Assembly: GCF_009193215.1 (NCBI RefSeq)
Contig: NZ_VYVA01000001.1
Coordinates: forward strand, 310,001-374,000
DNA from: Flavicella marina
Lineage (GTDB): Bacteria > Bacteroidota > Bacteroidia > Flavobacteriales > Flavobacteriaceae
Reading direction: 5' to 3'
DNA length: 64,000 bases
Shown: piece after piece, positions 36,945-45,361 of the stretch
Position numbering within the stretch: the stretch's first letter is position 1
Layout of the letters: each line of letters begins with the position of its first letter
Made by a program: the position numbers and the translations under genes
Notes under the pieces: model-generated
The model's input: the letters and a program-made list of their open reading frames with translations, nothing else
What the model was told of the DNA's origin: nothing
The model's database searches: none

Positions 36945-39900
36945 TTAAAAATCGAAGTTTACACCCAACATCCACAATTGCGAGATCGGTCCTGTACTCT
37001 TATCAAGTCCTCTTGCTGCGATTCCTCCACCAATCTCTGGGTTGTAACCAGAATACTTTGTAAATGTTAATGGATTTTGAGCTCTCACATAAAAACGTAG
37101 TCTATTTACATCCCACTTTTCTACTATCTTTCTAGGAATACTATATCCTAAAGAGATTTGTCTTAACCTAAGGTAAGATCCGTCTTCTAAGAATAGATCA
37201 GAATAACCTGTATAGTTTGGATGTCTTCTAACATCGTCTCTATATGCTGGAATCGAAGATGTTGGATTCACATCTTGCCATTGATAAACTAAATCTTTGT
37301 GTCTACCAAATCCATAAGCATAGGCGTTAAAACCATTCATTATTTCTTGTCCGATTGCTGCGTACCAGTTCATTGAGAAATCAAAGCTTTTCCAGTTTGC
37401 ATTGAAGGTATAACCAATTTCATAGTCAGGCAATCCACTTCCACTGTAAACTCTATCATTTACATCTAGTTGGTTATCACCATTTTGATCAATAAAACGT
37501 GTATCTCCCATTTGAGCATTGGCATTGATCTTTTGATATTCAGCTAATTTCTCTTCCGTATCAATAATACCGTCTGTTCTCCATAAGAAAAAAGCCGCTG
37601 CTTCATGACCTACTGCTAATGCAGTAACCCTAGATTGTTGAGGCGCTCTTGAAACCAATCCATTATCGTTGGTTAGCATAAACTCGGTATCTCCATTAAT
37701 TTTTGTGATTTCATTATGATTTGTAGAGAAAGTAGCATTCATTCTATAGTTAACTTTTCCGGCACGTCCTCTAAACCCTGCAGTAAACTCAAAACCACTA
37801 TTGATCATGTCTCCAACATTCAATACAACTTGCGCGTTGTTACCACCACCCGTTGATGGAGGAATAAATACTGGAAATAACATATCTGATTTATCAGAGT
37901 GATAATATTCTGCTGCAAAAGTCAATCTGTTCTTAAACAAGCCTAAATCAACACCAATATTTCTTTGTGTAGTTGATTCCCATTTTACTTCTTGATTAAC
38001 ATAATCAGTTTGAGCTGCTCCCAAACTTACACCTCCTCCTGAGGTATGGTAGTTCAAATCTTGTGTTATTCCAGCAGCGAAGGCATAAGACTGAATTCTA
38101 TCTACACCCACCGTACCTTGACTTACTCTAAACCTAAAGTTATTGATGGTTTTTTTGCTCCACCATTTCTCATCAGAAATATTCCACGCAAAAGCTAATG
38201 ATGGGAATGTTTCAAAAGGATTTTTTTTGAATTTAGAAGAACCATCTTTACGAATACTCGAACTAAAAATATACTTTCCTTTATAGGCATATTGTAATCT
38301 ACCAATCATACCTATTCTCGTATCTACCCAGTCAAAACCAGAAGACACCGCTTGGGTACCAGTAGCACCATCTAACACAGAAATATTAGGATTCGTAGCT
38401 CCATTTCTTCTTGCAGTAAACGCCTCACTTCTACTCTCTTCAGCAGTAATAAACCCAGTAAATGTAAGATCATGATCTTCGAAAAGCACTTTATTATAAG
38501 TAACCCCTAATTCTCCAACGACATTCGTACTAAATCTAGTTCTCATATCAATATAACTATCTTCTGGTTGACTTTGAAGACGAGGAGGATTTTGTGTATT
38601 GTATATTTCAGTATATGGACGAACGATTTTTCCAATAGTATTATTAGTAGTCAATCCAAAATTCCCTGATAATGAAAGTCCTTTCATCAATTCATAGTTC
38701 AAGTTTAAAGAAGCATTTGCTCTTGTTCCTTTTTCTACGTTTGTCGTTTGTAAACTTTCGATTACCCAACCTAATCTATTTACGTCATCTCCACCTTGAC
38801 TTAGATCATCGTATCCATTAACATCAATACCATTTTGTGTTGGTCTATATACAATTGATTGTGACAATAAGAACCCTTGTGGTATATCTCTTTTACTAGT
38901 TTGCAACGCAACACTCGATTGAATTCTTAATTTATTCTTCTTGTAAACCGTACTGGCTCTCATGTTCATTCTTTGGAATCCAGAGTTTATTTGAAGTCCT
39001 TCTTGATCGTAATAACCAAGATTCACATTGTAAGTAATATCTTCAGTACCACCTGAAACGTTGATGTTATAATTCTGAGTAGGTACATTTTGTTTGAAAA
39101 TCAAATCATTCAAATTTGTTTCATTTTGAAATTGGTTTGTTTGTTGTTTGATTTGCAAACTTACTTGGTCATCAAAAGCGCCGTTTACATTTCTACTTTG
39201 AACGATATCAGCATATGTTTGCTCAACAGAATTCATTAATGGAATCGCAGCATTTCTATGGTTGATACCATAACTTGCATTCAAACGAACTTGTAATGAA
39301 CCCGGCTTCCCTTGTTTTGTTGTTATTAAAATAACTCCTGTAGCTCCACGAACTCCATAGATAGCAGTCGAAGAAGCATCTTTTAAGATATTAATCGACT
39401 CAATCTCTGATGGTGGAATATTCGGATCACCATCTTGAACAATACCATCTACTACGTATAGCGGTGTATTATTTCCTGACAAAGAAGTAATACCTCTAAT
39501 CAAGATTGACGATTCTCCTCCAGGTTCAGCGGAAGCTACAACATTTACACCAGCTGCCTGACCCTGCAATGCAGAAGCCAAATCTGGTGTTTGTACTGAA
39601 GTAATCTCAGCCGCTTTTACCTGCGTTACAGCACCTGTAATTTCTTTTTTCTTTACAGCACCATAACCAATAACAACTACTTCTTCTAACTCATCTACAT
39701 TCGCAACCATACTCGCATTTAGAGTTGTTCCATTTACAACAACCTTTTGATCAGTCATTCCCAAATAGCTAAATAACAACTCTTCACCCTGTATTGCTTC
39801 AATAGTGTATTCTCCGTCAAAGTTCGTTGTAACACCAACTGTTTTACCGTCACGCACAAGCGTTACAGATACACCAGGAATTGGGTTACCATCCTCTGCT

Positions 39901-40028
39901 CCAGTAACAACACCTTGTATTGTCTCTTTCTGCCCTTGAGCAGAAATAGTAATGCTCATCGCCAAAAAAATAAAAAGGACTGAATGCTTCAATCTTTTCT
40001 TAAAATTTAATTTTTGTTTAATTTTCAT
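36945..40028 (-). CDS. SusC-like TonB-dependent transporter (pair 1)
   Basis: The 1027-residue outer-membrane protein has a signal peptide (residues ~15-31). A carboxypeptidase-regulatory-like domain (IQGVVTGAEDGNPIPGVSV) is followed by a plug domain with LEEVVVIGYGAVKKKEITG and YVVDGIVQDGDP, then a ~800-residue 22-strand barrel. The final residues NFDF (terminal aromatic) suit BAM-dependent insertion. It imports oligosaccharides with the downstream SusD. The likely transcription start lies ~205 nt upstream, giving a long leader. No FecR/anti-sigma partner is present, so control is probably by the AraC proteins or the HTCS. Confidence 0.95.
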   Translation of the reverse strand: MKIKQKLNFKKRLKHSVLFIFLAMSITISAQGQKETIQGVVTGAEDGNPIPGVSVTLVRDGKTVGVTTNFDGEYTIEAIQGEELLFSYLGMTDQKVVVNGTTLNASMVANVDELEEVVVIGYGAVKKKEITGAVTQVKAAEITSVQTPDLASALQGQAAGVNVVASAEPGGESSILIRGITSLSGNNTPLYVVDGIVQDGDPNIPPSEIESINILKDASSTAIYGVRGATGVILITTKQGKPGSLQVRLNASYGINHRNAAIPLMNSVEQTYADIVQSRNVNGAFDDQVSLQIKQQTNQFQNETNLNDLIFKQNVPTQNYNINVSGGTEDITYNVNLGYYDQEGLQINSGFQRMNMRASTVYKKNKLRIQSSVALQTSKRDIPQGFLLSQSIVYRPTQNGIDVNGYDDLSQGGDDVNRLGWVIESLQTTNVEKGTRANASLNLNYELMKGLSLSGNFGLTTNNTIGKIVRPYTEIYNTQNPPRLQSQPEDSYIDMRTRFSTNVVGELGVTYNKVLFEDHDLTFTGFITAEESRSEAFTARRNGATNPNISVLDGATGTQAVSSGFDWVDTRIGMIGRLQYAYKGKYIFSSSIRKDGSSKFKKNPFETFPSLAFAWNISDEKWWSKKTINNFRFRVSQGTVGVDRIQSYAFAAGITQDLNYHTSGGGVSLGAAQTDYVNQEVKWESTTQRNIGVDLGLFKNRLTFAAEYYHSDKSDMLFPVFIPPSTGGGNNAQVVLNVGDMINSGFEFTAGFRGRAGKVNYRMNATFSTNHNEITKINGDTEFMLTNDNGLVSRAPQQSRVTALAVGHEAAAFFLWRTDGIIDTEEKLAEYQKINANAQMGDTRFIDQNGDNQLDVNDRVYSGSGLPDYEIGYTFNANWKSFDFSMNWYAAIGQEIMNGFNAYAYGFGRHKDLVYQWQDVNPTSSIPAYRDDVRRHPNYTGYSDLFLEDGSYLRLRQISLGYSIPRKIVEKWDVNRLRFYVRAQNPLTFTKYSGYNPEIGGGIAARGLDKSTGPISQLWMLGVNFDF

Positions 40029-40238
40029 TTCCTAAATTATTGGATTAGTTTATTCATTATTTTTTGTTAGACAACCTCTCCAAATTAATTCGGATACAGT
40101 TTTATATATAGGTTCTTCATTTTTCTGCTCATAATTAATCGGTTTTAGATTGTGTTATTAAGTATTCGTTTTTTTTACATATCTAAAAATAAACAACACC
40201 CTTCGGTATCGGATGACTTCAATAGACATGTAATAGGG

Positions 40239-40304
40239 TAAAATTAACAGATACTTAACAATTCGAAAGTCATTTTTTTACCCCATAATTAACCTATATT
40301 ACCT
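40239..40304 (-). promoter_or_regulatory. Promoter and tandem operator of susC1
   Basis: On the minus strand the -7 box is TAATTTTA (40239-40246). Plus-strand TTACCC at 40278 and TTACCT at 40299 are 21 bp apart, and the first begins 39 bp from the box. Confidence 0.75.
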
Positions 40305-40342
40305 GATAAAAATCCAAGTAAAAAATAACAAATAGTTCTAAA

Positions 40343-40380
40343 CAAAAAAAACACACTTTTAACAAAGTGTGTTTTTTTTG
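40343..40380 (-). terminator. Terminator of the 40413 sulfatase gene
   Basis: An A/T-flanked hairpin pairs AAAACACACTT (ending near 40359) with AAGTGTGTTTT (40365 onward). On the minus strand it ends in a long T-run. Confidence 0.88.
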
Positions 40381-40412
40381 AATTACTTTCAATTTTTTTT
40401 AACCTTAAGGTA

Positions 40413-41906
40413 TTATTTTTTTGAGGCTGTCTGATTCAATTTATTCACTTCAAAAGTTTCTTTGAAGTTTGGCATTCTTCCTTCTTCCCACAATAATTCA
40501 TCCATGGCTGAATAATACCATAATGGTTTCACAAAACTCTGGGTCCAATTAGCAATTTCGCCGACCATTTCTTTCATTTTATCCGGGTATCTGTACCCCA
40601 AGTTTTTCTTTTCTCCCATGTCTTTTTCAACATCAAACAACAACCAAGGCTCGTTACCCATTCGAGTAACTTTCAGATTTCCTTTCCTTCCAGCTACATC
40701 ACAATAACCATGTCTGTACCTAACGGCATAAATCATATCTTCTTTATACACATCTTCTCCTTCAAACAAAGCTTTGCTCAGATCTTTACCTGCCAAGGTT
40801 TTATTTTTAGGTAATTTAGCTTTCGAAAGACTCAAAAAAGTTGGGTACAAATCCAACGCCGATACAGGATACTTGTATATTTGACCTCTTTGAATTTTTG
40901 CCGGCCAATGTACGAACATAGGAACTCGAAATCCACCTTCCCAAGTATCTCCTTTCGTACCTTTTAGAGGATAGTTATTTGCACCATGATCAAAATTACC
41001 TCCATTATCACTTAAAAAGACAATTATCGTATTGTCAAATTGATTCGTTTCTTTAAGAGTCTGAACAATCTTACCAACACCTCTATCTAAAGCATACACC
41101 ATACCTGCATAAATTTTACGATCTTTATCCTTAATCTCAGGGAACACATCCATATCTTCTTTCTTCGCTTCCAATGGCACGTGTGGTGCATTATAGGCAA
41201 GGTAAATAAAGAAAGGCTTTTTATTCTTTGCTGCTACTTTTATACTATTAGCAGCCTCTCTTGATAATGCATCTGTTATGTATTCCGTTTCTTTTACCTC
41301 TTTTCCGTTATGTTCTAAAGGTAGTATATAATCACGAATCACTTTTGCACCAGCATTTACTTGATTCGCGTATTGCTTCTGATACTTACTTGGGAAATAG
41401 TTATGTCCACCTCCTAAGAATCCATAAAAATTGTCAAAACCTCTTTTGTTTGGATGAAATTTAGGCGCAGCTCCCAAGTGCCATTTTCCTATTGCAGAAG
41501 TATAATATCCTTCTTTCTGTAGTGCTTTTGGCATAAACACTTCATTTGTAGGTATCCCCATATTATCTGCATCGGCTTCGCTTGAATTTGAATGCAAATT
41601 AAAAGGAACCCCTACTTGATGGGGATAACGCCCTGTCATTAGAGCCGCTCTTGATGGACCACAGAATGAATGAGCAACATAGGCCGAAGTAAATATTGTT
41701 CCGTTATTCGCCAATTTATCTAATTCAGGTGTGATTATATCCGGTGAACCATTAAATCCAACATCCGCATACCCAAGATCATCACACAAAACGACTAATA
41801 TGTTCGGTGGAGTTTTCTTTTTTACAGGTTCAGCAGCTCTCGAGCCACAACTTACAATTGACAAAGCAAGTCCTAAAACGATATTGAAAGATTTCATTTT
41901 TTTCAT
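40413..41906 (-). CDS. S1_19-like sulfatase, lipoprotein
   Basis: From the start at 41906 the product has 497 residues, with a lipoprotein signal (LGLALSIVSCGS). The core PNILVVLCDDLGYADVGFNG with activation motif CGPSR (C82) and FLSDNGGNFDHG places it with S1_19, the group used for galactose 4-sulfate removal in carrageenan systems. It is a close paralog of the T9SS-tailed enzyme at 26369 but lacks that tail, so it is membrane-anchored. The upstream TTG at 41924 is rejected; the ATG at 41906 begins the signal sequence. Terminators stand on both sides, so it is monocistronic. A weak, imperfect operator-like sequence lies upstream. Confidence 0.9.
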   Translation of the reverse strand: MKKMKSFNIVLGLALSIVSCGSRAAEPVKKKTPPNILVVLCDDLGYADVGFNGSPDIITPELDKLANNGTIFTSAYVAHSFCGPSRAALMTGRYPHQVGVPFNLHSNSSEADADNMGIPTNEVFMPKALQKEGYYTSAIGKWHLGAAPKFHPNKRGFDNFYGFLGGGHNYFPSKYQKQYANQVNAGAKVIRDYILPLEHNGKEVKETEYITDALSREAANSIKVAAKNKKPFFIYLAYNAPHVPLEAKKEDMDVFPEIKDKDRKIYAGMVYALDRGVGKIVQTLKETNQFDNTIIVFLSDNGGNFDHGANNYPLKGTKGDTWEGGFRVPMFVHWPAKIQRGQIYKYPVSALDLYPTFLSLSKAKLPKNKTLAGKDLSKALFEGEDVYKEDMIYAVRYRHGYCDVAGRKGNLKVTRMGNEPWLLFDVEKDMGEKKNLGYRYPDKMKEMVGEIANWTQSFVKPLWYYSAMDELLWEEGRMPNFKETFEVNKLNQTASKK

Positions 41907-42005
41907 TTTTATTATTTTTTTCAAATAGTGATATAAAATTACGGTATATCATCTTTCCATTTTCACCCAAAATACACCTAAACCTAATCAAAATTAACTC
42001 ATAAC

Positions 42006-42039
42006 AAAAAAAGCACTGTCAACGAGACAGTGCTTTTTT
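42006..42039 (-). terminator. Terminator of the 42060 GH127-type gene
   Basis: A stem of about 14 bp, AAAAAGCACTGTC with GACAGTGCTTTTT and loop AACGA, has T-runs on both strands. It lies 20 bp past the stop codon. Confidence 0.92.
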
Positions 42040-42059
42040 CAATATTAATCTTAACCTGG

Positions 42060-44090
42060 TTATTCCCAAATAATTGGAACCCAAACAGACATTTCGCTTT
42101 TCCCACGGTTACTCCATGCATAATAAGGCACAAACTGCGTTGATACTTTTTCCCAAGTTGGTTTATCAACAGATCGATACATTTTTGAAGATTTATCTTT
42201 TCTAAGAAGCACATCTGCGTCTATTGTAGTTAACCCTCCTAAAAAGTCAGGTTTATATACAGCATTTAATTCAGATGTAGACGGCAGGTATACATCTAAA
42301 ATTTTAGTGTCTTCAGGTAAATCCGCAGTTTCAACGCAATAAACGACCGGACCACGTTGCACAGCAACTTGATTTCTAACTTCTTCAATTCTAGGATGTC
42401 CTTGAACATATTTTACCTCCATGGGCATATCGATCGTTATCACATCACCTTTTTTCCATTTTCTTGATACTGAAGCAAACTCACCAGGCACAACTGATGT
42501 GTTAATTTTTTCACTATTTACAAATATCTGTGTTCCATCAGCCCAAGATGGAATTCTTAACAAAATTTCGAAAGCAGAGCGTTTTGCTTTTTTCAGAGTG
42601 ATTTTGACTTTACCTTCCCAAGGGTACTTTGTTTCTTGCTCTAAAGAAATTTTTGAACCATCCAACAAATTCGTATTCAATACATTTCCACCATACAAGT
42701 TTACAGCTATTCCATTTGGAGCTAAACTATAGGCCCAACCAGAAGTTTTTGCAATGGTTCTAACCAAATTTGGCGGACAACAAAAACAACTGATATACGG
42801 TTGACGAACTTCTGTTTCCGTTCTGTCTTTCTTTTGTTTTCTCGTATTTAAATTCACACGTAAAGGGTTTGCATAAAAATAATCTTTCCCTTCAATACTT
42901 ATTCCTGATAGACCACTATTAAACAACACTTTCTCAACGATATCTGCATGCTTTGATTCTCCCTTCAAACTAAGCATTCTATAACTAAACATAGCATTAC
43001 ATAGATTCGCACAAGTTTCGTTATAAGCCGTGGAATTAGGCATCATATATTCATTAATAAACGCTTCATGCACCATATCAACCCTCGAAGAAGACCCATG
43101 ATGTGTTTGTCCAACAGCCCCAGTTACATACATTTTTTTGTCGGTTACATTTTCCCACAACCTATCCAATGCATCAATCAATGCTTGCTCCCCTGTTTCC
43201 GCTGCCACATCTGCGGCACCGGCATAAAAATAAAGTGCCAGAACTGCATGTCCTACTGCTTCTGTTTCTTTTCTGATTGGCACACGCTCTTGGGTCATAT
43301 CTCCCATCATTTTAACACGAACAGACGGATCATCAACAACTTTTGACTTACCTCTCATGTTGATAAATATTTCGGCCAACTCAAGATATCTATTGTCTTT
43401 GGTAGTTCGATACAACTCAACCAACCCCATGATTTGAACTTGATTAAAACCAAATCTCGATAATTCCTTTGGCTGCGGCTGAAAGGTTTTGTATAAATTA
43501 TTTGCGTGCTTTATGGCAATGTTTAAAAATTTATCATCACCAGTAATTCTATGATGAATACACGCACTGATGTACAAATGCCCGCTATTGTACATCTCAT
43601 GAAAGCGTATTTCAGAAAAAGGTTTCCTGTTGTTCAAAGTAATCGCAGTTTGAAGATATCCATTCTCTAATTGAGCTTTACCGATGATATCTATATAACC
43701 ATCAATCTCGTCTAATATCTTTTTATCTTTATTTTGAGCATAGATATACATAGATGCCTCCATCCATTTATAAAAATCTCCATCATGCCAATGCATCCCC
43801 TTATGCTTCCCATCTTTTAAACCAGCAGCAATCTTAAAATTATTTAGTGCATGCCCTACATCACCAGTTAATAAAGTTCCCATATGAGGTACCATAACTT
43901 CTTCCGCAACCTTAAATTTATCTGCCCAAAAACCCTCTGTCCATTGACAATCACCAATATTGATGCTTTTTAATTTTACAAATTTACTCTCCTTATTATT
44001 AATTATTCCTTTTGTTTGTCCATTTGCTACTAGTGTTGACATTGCAACTGCCAATAATAAAATTAGTTGAACCTTTACTGAATACTTCAT
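42060..44090 (-). CDS. DUF1680/GH127-type enzyme, candidate 3,6-anhydro-D-galactosidase (copy 1)
   Basis: From the start at 44090 the product has 676 residues with a signal peptide ending LVANGQ. It has an (alpha/alpha)6 barrel followed by beta-sandwich domains. The zinc/thiolate site of GH127 is intact: NETC (E358, C360) and CFCCPPN (C437, C438); in the Bifidobacterium arabinofuranosidase HypBA1 one Cys of this pair is the nucleophile. GH127 members in the Zobellia carrageenan regulon release 3,6-anhydro-D-galactose, the probable role here. Copy 2 at 45362 is very similar. The upstream gap has no RGGTAA tandem but holds an 8-bp inverted repeat. The Met at 44144 precedes the signal peptide by 18 residues and is rejected. 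Confidence 0.88.
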   Translation of the reverse strand: MKYSVKVQLILLLAVAMSTLVANGQTKGIINNKESKFVKLKSINIGDCQWTEGFWADKFKVAEEVMVPHMGTLLTGDVGHALNNFKIAAGLKDGKHKGMHWHDGDFYKWMEASMYIYAQNKDKKILDEIDGYIDIIGKAQLENGYLQTAITLNNRKPFSEIRFHEMYNSGHLYISACIHHRITGDDKFLNIAIKHANNLYKTFQPQPKELSRFGFNQVQIMGLVELYRTTKDNRYLELAEIFINMRGKSKVVDDPSVRVKMMGDMTQERVPIRKETEAVGHAVLALYFYAGAADVAAETGEQALIDALDRLWENVTDKKMYVTGAVGQTHHGSSSRVDMVHEAFINEYMMPNSTAYNETCANLCNAMFSYRMLSLKGESKHADIVEKVLFNSGLSGISIEGKDYFYANPLRVNLNTRKQKKDRTETEVRQPYISCFCCPPNLVRTIAKTSGWAYSLAPNGIAVNLYGGNVLNTNLLDGSKISLEQETKYPWEGKVKITLKKAKRSAFEILLRIPSWADGTQIFVNSEKINTSVVPGEFASVSRKWKKGDVITIDMPMEVKYVQGHPRIEEVRNQVAVQRGPVVYCVETADLPEDTKILDVYLPSTSELNAVYKPDFLGGLTTIDADVLLRKDKSSKMYRSVDKPTWEKVSTQFVPYYAWSNRGKSEMSVWVPIIWE

Positions 44091-44127
44091 CTGATAACTT
44101 AGTTTGAAAATATTTTTATTAATTACA

Positions 44128-44160
44128 CAAAACAAGAATAGCACAATCGAGTCTATTCTT
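44128..44160 (-). promoter_or_regulatory. Putative promoter with overlapping inverted repeat before GH127 copy 1
   Basis: AAGAATAG (44134-44141) and CTATTCTT (44153-44160) form an inverted repeat with an 11-bp spacer. It overlaps a TTGTTTTG -7-like box (44128-44135, minus strand). Confidence 0.4.
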
Positions 44161-44200
44161 TGTTTCTGAGGGTATATAAAATGTATGTATTTGTATGTTA

Positions 44201-44235
44201 AATAAAAAACTCAGTTATGTTTAGTAACTGAGTTT
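44201..44235 (-). terminator. Terminator of the GH16 gene
   Basis: An 11-bp perfect stem (44207-44217 with 44225-44235) is followed by a T-rich stretch on the minus strand. It lies 10 bp past the GH16 stop. Confidence 0.85.
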
Positions 44236-44245
44236 AAATGTATTG

Positions 44246-45217
44246 TTATTTCTTCTTTTGCCAGATTCGCACATATTCTATTTCGTAATCTACTACGCCA
44301 TCTTCTTTTTCTCCCTCGGGACTATTCAATTCTAGATCCTCAAGAGAATCTGGGACTCCGTGCCAAGGAAATGTTTCTTGATCTAACCAAATGCTAATTT
44401 CACCATCTAACACCCAACCATTCGGATAACCTTTTGCCTTTGCATAGGCATCAACTTGTTCTCTAGTGGCACCTGTTTTGTATTTCCCATCAACGTAAAG
44501 TTTGACACCATTCTCATTCCATTCTATTCCGTAAACATGAAAATCATCTGCAACTCTAAATCCATAGTCTAAATGTTCTGTGTAAACACTTTTTCCTTTT
44601 CCTTCTCTGCTCCAATCATGAATAGACCACCACATTTCTGTATCTAAATGTTGTTTGTTCGGGTTTCTGCCGCTACCAAATTGCTCAAATATATCCAATT
44701 CAGTACCGCTACCGATCCCCCAAAAAGCACTTGTAATTTCAGCATCAGCCGCTTTGCTCTTGATTTCCATATAACCATACTTGAAAAATTTTCTACCTAT
44801 TAAACAAGCCGTAGTAATGTTTTCGAATTTACTACGTATGTTATTTTTTCCCCACGGTTTACTTAACTCATCGCTAAACGGAAAATCTGGCTCCCATCTT
44901 GTTTCTAAAATTAACTTTCCATCTTCTAATCTATAGTTTTCACCAGAAAACTGAGATGGAGCTCTACCTTTCCATACTTTTTTATTTGGCTTATCTGGGT
45001 GTTTGTATACCGGTTTCCCTCTTTTTAATTTACCTACAACATACCACCTATCTTCATCTAAACGACGCTCTTCAAACTCATCACTAGCCTCTTCGTTTAA
45101 AACCCAAGCTCCCTTGTTCTCAGGATCTGAAAACGGAAACACCTCCTGTGCAAAACTATCCTGCAATGCAAAAAATGCAAGAAATAATACGATGATACTT
45201 ATATTTTTATGAAACAT
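44246..45217 (-). CDS. GH16 family galactan hydrolase (carrageenan/furcellaran/agar type)
   Basis: The 323-residue product has a signal peptide (ending DSFAQ) and a single GH16 jelly-roll. The catalytic signature ELDIFE supplies the nucleophile E173, assisting D175 and acid/base E178. Other strands such as GYMEIKSKAADAEITSAFW, DTEMWWSIHDW and FPWHGVPDS are typical of marine galactanases. Context (GH82, GH127, S1_19) favours a beta-carrageenan or furcellaran hydrolase (GH16_13-like) over an agarase or porphyranase; this is inference. No sorting domain or lipobox is seen, so it is periplasmic or released. Its promoter carries the tandem operator, and a second GH16 paralog lies at the right edge of the window. 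Confidence 0.9.
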   Translation of the reverse strand: MFHKNISIIVLFLAFFALQDSFAQEVFPFSDPENKGAWVLNEEASDEFEERRLDEDRWYVVGKLKRGKPVYKHPDKPNKKVWKGRAPSQFSGENYRLEDGKLILETRWEPDFPFSDELSKPWGKNNIRSKFENITTACLIGRKFFKYGYMEIKSKAADAEITSAFWGIGSGTELDIFEQFGSGRNPNKQHLDTEMWWSIHDWSREGKGKSVYTEHLDYGFRVADDFHVYGIEWNENGVKLYVDGKYKTGATREQVDAYAKAKGYPNGWVLDGEISIWLDQETFPWHGVPDSLEDLELNSPEGEKEDGVVDYEIEYVRIWQKKK

Positions 45218-45243
45218 ATTTATAAAATTAAATTAAACCACTA

Positions 45244-45309
45244 CAAAGTAAGTACTATAAACTACTTGCAGCTTTATATTAATTAACTACGAATAGTTCT
45301 ATTTTACCA
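45244..45309 (-). promoter_or_regulatory. Promoter and tandem operator of the GH16 gene
   Basis: On the minus strand the -7 box is TTACTTTG (45244-45251). Plus-strand TTAACT at 45283 and TTACCA at 45304 are 21 bp apart, and the first begins 39 bp from the box. The second repeat overlaps the A-run of the next terminator. Confidence 0.72.
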
Positions 45310-45342
45310 AAAAAACCTCAAATCGATATGATTTGAGGTTTT
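45307..45342 (-). terminator. Terminator of GH127 copy 2
   Basis: A 13-bp perfect stem (45312-45324 with 45330-45342) and a minus-strand T-run lie 20 bp past the stop codon. Confidence 0.92.
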
Positions 45343-45361
45343 CCAAACTAAATCTTTGTTA

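Larger units (their letters stand above)
40029..40412. other. 384-bp intergenic region upstream of susC1
   Basis: It holds, from left to right, a ~205-nt AT-rich leader of susC1 without ORF, the susC1 promoter/operator, and the terminator of the 40413 sulfatase. I see no small gene in it. Confidence 0.7.

Noticed and set aside
41934-41999. Operator-like sequence before the 40413 sulfatase (TAAAATTA, then TACACC at +39 and TTAACT at +60)
   Set aside because: The box equals that of susC1 and the spacing fits, but the first repeat matches only about half of the consensus, so it is too weak to annotate.
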